A stretch of 10,611 nt of DNA from Gammaproteobacteria bacterium. GTDB lineage: Bacteria > Pseudomonadota > Gammaproteobacteria > Arenicellales > Poriferihabitantaceae. The notes under the pieces are model-generated. The model was not told where the DNA came from. It was given only the letters and a program-made list of their open reading frames with translations, and made no database searches. The translations under genes were made by a program, and so were the position numbers. Positions 8,567 through 10,611 of the stretch are shown here, piece by piece; position 1 is the first letter of the stretch, and each line of letters begins with the position of its first letter. The DNA lies in contig JAIBDK010000050.1 in assembly GCA_024679435.1 (NCBI GenBank), positions 1 through 10,611 of the forward strand, written 5' to 3'.

Positions 8567-9204
8567 AGAGAATATGTTTTTTCCGTTGGCAGGTACTGGT
8601 GCTCACAGTACTTGGTCTACTGACGCTGTCGGCAAATATCTACAGACATGGGAGCTTTTTGGATGTATGGCTTACCCGCGACCAGCAGGCGATGCGACAC
8701 TATAAAAATCTGGAATTCCCCGCGGCAGCTGAAATGTTTGTTGATCCAATGTGGAAAGGCGCCGCGTCCTATGCATCCGGGCAATACGAACAGGCAGCAG
8801 AAATATATGGGCGTGTACCGACAGCAATAGGCTTTTTCAATCGTGGAAATTCTTTGATTAAGTCGCGAAATTATAGTGGAGCGATAAAAGCCTACGAACT
8901 GGCGGTCGAAGAAGACCCGGATTGGGTCGAAGCCAGAGAAAATCTCGAGTTGTCTCGGTATGTGAAAAAATATATTGAGGAGACACGGGAGCAGTCAGAT
9001 ACCGGTGAAGAATCGGGTATCGGCGCAGACGATACGGTTTACGATAATACTTCTGATAGAGGCGAGAAAACGGTTGTTTCTAGAGAAAGCGCGATCGAAG
9101 CCCAGACTGCTGAGAAGTGGATGCGCTCAGTAAATACGGAGGCCCGCGATTTTCTAAACACCCGTTTTGCGCTTGAACATCAGAGGTTCCGGAAAGGGGG
9201 ATAA
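8563..9204 (+). CDS. Membrane-anchored TPR protein, BatC-like
   Basis: This is a 213-residue protein. An N-terminal membrane anchor or uncleaved signal (about residues 9-26) precedes WLTRDQQAMRHYKNLEF, the segment with which such proteins usually open. TPR units cover about residues 40-123, the clearest being FFNRGNSLIKSRNYSGAIKA. An acidic, probably disordered stretch follows (about 140-185) and a conserved-looking end motif KWMRSVNTEARDFLNTRFA. The start is GTG at 8563, overlapping the previous stop as GTGA, with AGAAGAGG (8546-8553) 9 bases upstream. By family it displays a periplasmic TPR scaffold that links the VWA proteins to BatD or to clients; this is inference. Confidence 0.88.
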   Translation: MKRICFFRWQVLVLTVLGLLTLSANIYRHGSFLDVWLTRDQQAMRHYKNLEFPAAAEMFVDPMWKGAASYASGQYEQAAEIYGRVPTAIGFFNRGNSLIKSRNYSGAIKAYELAVEEDPDWVEARENLELSRYVKKYIEETREQSDTGEESGIGADDTVYDNTSDRGEKTVVSRESAIEAQTAEKWMRSVNTEARDFLNTRFALEHQRFRKGG

Positions 9205-9208
9205 GGCA

Positions 9209-10558
9209 ATGAGAAGACGATTCAAATATCTATGCAGATCTTCGGTCCGAATTCCAGGCCGAGCTTTATTGCGACTGTCTGCAGTGAAGCTGCTAATCGT
9301 GATTTGTGGTTTATTTATTTCGGTGAAAATCTCGGCGGAAACAGTCTTACCCATCGTAAATATTGAAATGCAGCCCGAAACCGTTGCTGTTGGCGAAAAA
9401 GCAACGTTGCGTGTGTCAATATTTGTCCCGACCTGGTTCTCCAGCCCACCGTTGTTTCCTTCTTTGGAATTGGTAAATACGATTACCCGATTGCCTCCGG
9501 ACAGCTCATATCCCAGTAGCTTGAAAGTCGACGGCGAAACCTGGTCAGGGATTATCCGAGAATATGAGGTTTACCCCCTCGTTGGAGCCCGATTCAGTTT
9601 CCCCGAGCAAACGATCAGTGCGAAATACGCTGACCCCGAAACCAATACGCCGGTGGAAATTGAAGTAGTCATTCCTTCCATTGAGCTGATGGCAAATGTC
9701 CCAAAAGGCGCGGAACAGCTTACCCCCTATATTGGTGGTACTGCGTTAAAACTGGATCAACGCGTTGAAGGCGATAGCCTTAACATGAAAGTGGGTGATG
9801 CTTTAGTCGTCTCCTATACGGCCACATTAGACGGAATGCCGTCGATATTTTTGCCTCCTCTTTACCGAGATTCACCGCAAGCAGGAGTAAGTTCATATGT
9901 GGCTGAGCCGATGTTTAGTGATCAGCAGTCTTCGATAAGAACTGAAAAAGTGACCTTTGTTTTTGAGAGGGGGGGAGATATTGAAATACCCGGCATTTCG
10001 TTGCAGTGGTGGAACAGTCAGAGTGAAAAAATTGAATCTGCGTCCACAGATTCGATCCAGCTAACGGTTGAAAGTGGCCCTTTCGAAAAGCCCGGGAAGC
10101 TGACTGTTTCTGCACTAAATAAAATCGGCGACTGGAAATTATGGGTTGTTTGCGGATTCTTTTTGCTCATGTTGGGGTTGCTGACAACATGGAAATGGCC
10201 GCAATATCAACGGTATCGTCAGAAAAATAGAAGTCTTTTTCTTGGGTCTGAAGAATATGCATATATCCAACTGCAGGGCGCAATAAAATCAGGCGAACTC
10301 GATGATATCTATCGAGCTTTGTTGGGCTGGCGCAGAAAATTGGTACAATCTCCGGAAATATACGAGTTAGTGCAAGGTTTGATCTGTAACACTAAGAGCC
10401 CGAATTTTTATTTGAAGCAGATCAGTGCAGGCTTATATAGCGAAAATTCAGAAGAAATTGACCTGGCTATAATGGCCAAAACACTTAACCAAACCCGATT
10501 GGAACTGCTGAACGCACAGTCAATTCAACCTGAGCCATTTCCTGACCTCAACCCGTAA
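9209..10558 (+). CDS. BatD-like exported Ig-type protein with one membrane helix
   Basis: This is a 449-residue protein. A long basic N-region and hydrophobic core end at ISA (about residue 43), which looks like a signal peptide. The periplasmic part is beta-rich, with repeated extracellular Ig-like strands (ETVAVGEKATLRVSI, KVGDALVVSYTATLDG, TFVFERGGDIEIPGI). A membrane helix lies at about residues 311-330 and a helical cytoplasmic tail of about 115 residues follows. This layout and its place at the end of the operon fit BatD. I chose ATG 9209, 4 bases after the upstream stop, because GGAAAGGGGG (9191-9200) lies just before it. An alternative TTG at 9167 would overlap the previous gene by 38 bases and add 14 unconvincing residues. 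A run of seven G residues (9969-9975) lies within the gene. No terminator follows. Confidence 0.87.
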   Translation: MRRRFKYLCRSSVRIPGRALLRLSAVKLLIVICGLFISVKISAETVLPIVNIEMQPETVAVGEKATLRVSIFVPTWFSSPPLFPSLELVNTITRLPPDSSYPSSLKVDGETWSGIIREYEVYPLVGARFSFPEQTISAKYADPETNTPVEIEVVIPSIELMANVPKGAEQLTPYIGGTALKLDQRVEGDSLNMKVGDALVVSYTATLDGMPSIFLPPLYRDSPQAGVSSYVAEPMFSDQQSSIRTEKVTFVFERGGDIEIPGISLQWWNSQSEKIESASTDSIQLTVESGPFEKPGKLTVSALNKIGDWKLWVVCGFFLLMLGLLTTWKWPQYQRYRQKNRSLFLGSEEYAYIQLQGAIKSGELDDIYRALLGWRRKLVQSPEIYELVQGLICNTKSPNFYLKQISAGLYSENSEEIDLAIMAKTLNQTRLELLNAQSIQPEPFPDLNP

Positions 10559-10600
10559 ACCAGATCATAGATAATGTAATATCTTCAAAGGAGCCAAAAA

Positions 10601-10611
10601 ATGAACAAGAG
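10601..10611 (+). CDS. Start of a downstream gene, truncated by the window edge
   Basis: An ATG at 10601 is followed by only three and a bit codons (MNK). It is supported by AAAGGAG (10587-10593) at an ideal spacing of 7 bases, much the best ribosome binding site at any gene start in the window. The 42-base gap after the BatD-like gene holds no terminator, so the gene may belong to the same operon. Its product cannot be judged. Confidence 0.6.

Noticed and set aside
9167..9208. TTG 9167 as the start of the BatD-like gene
   Set aside because: It would overlap the TPR gene by 38 bases and add residues before an already long signal peptide; ATG 9209 has a strong Shine-Dalgarno just upstream.
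10577..10582. TAATAT as a -10 box for the gene starting at 10601
   Set aside because: No acceptable -35 lies 16-18 bases upstream, and a transcription start would fall on top of the ribosome binding site; read-through from the operon is simpler.

Overview
The window looks like chromosomal DNA from a Gram-negative, probably marine gammaproteobacterium. This is inferred from the intermediate GC content by eye, exported c-type cytochrome and sulfatase genes, a sigma-54 type promoter, and a MoxR/DUF58/DUF4381/VWA/VWA/TPR/BatD gene order that I associate with that group. No rRNA, tRNA, CRISPR array, insertion sequence or phage gene is visible. All genes are on the + strand and coding density is very high. 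No gap exceeds about 130 bases.

Region 1 (1-2216) is the 3' part of a large multiheme c-type cytochrome. Eight CxxCH motifs lie in the first half, followed by a HEAT-like stretch and a C-terminal TPR array. Its start lies upstream of the window.

Region 2 (2217-3940) is a single-gene unit. It has a 126-base intergenic region with a near-perfect sigma-54 (-24/-12) promoter and a weaker sigma-70 candidate, then an exported type I sulfatase with a CTAGR formylglycine motif, then a strong rho-independent terminator.

Region 3 (3997-10558) is a compact seven-gene operon: MoxR-type AAA+ ATPase, DUF58 protein, DUF4381 membrane protein, two membrane-anchored VWA proteins (BatA-like and BatB-like), a membrane-anchored TPR protein (BatC-like) and a BatD-like exported Ig-type protein. 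Four of the six junctions overlap by 4-8 bases, with TTG and GTG starts at two of them, indicating translational coupling. Known MoxR-VWA systems are thought to act as chaperones or metal-insertion machines for exported or membrane proteins. A new gene begins at 10601 behind a strong ribosome binding site and runs off the window.

None of these families is new. The points most worth following up are the sigma-54 promoter in front of the sulfatase, a perfect Shine-Dalgarno with a 22-codon out-of-frame ORF across the batA/batB-like junction, the altered MIDAS residues in the second VWA protein, and the linkage of cytochrome, sulfatase and MoxR operon. That linkage suggests, but does not prove, a role for the MoxR system in maturation of the neighbouring calcium-dependent sulfatase.
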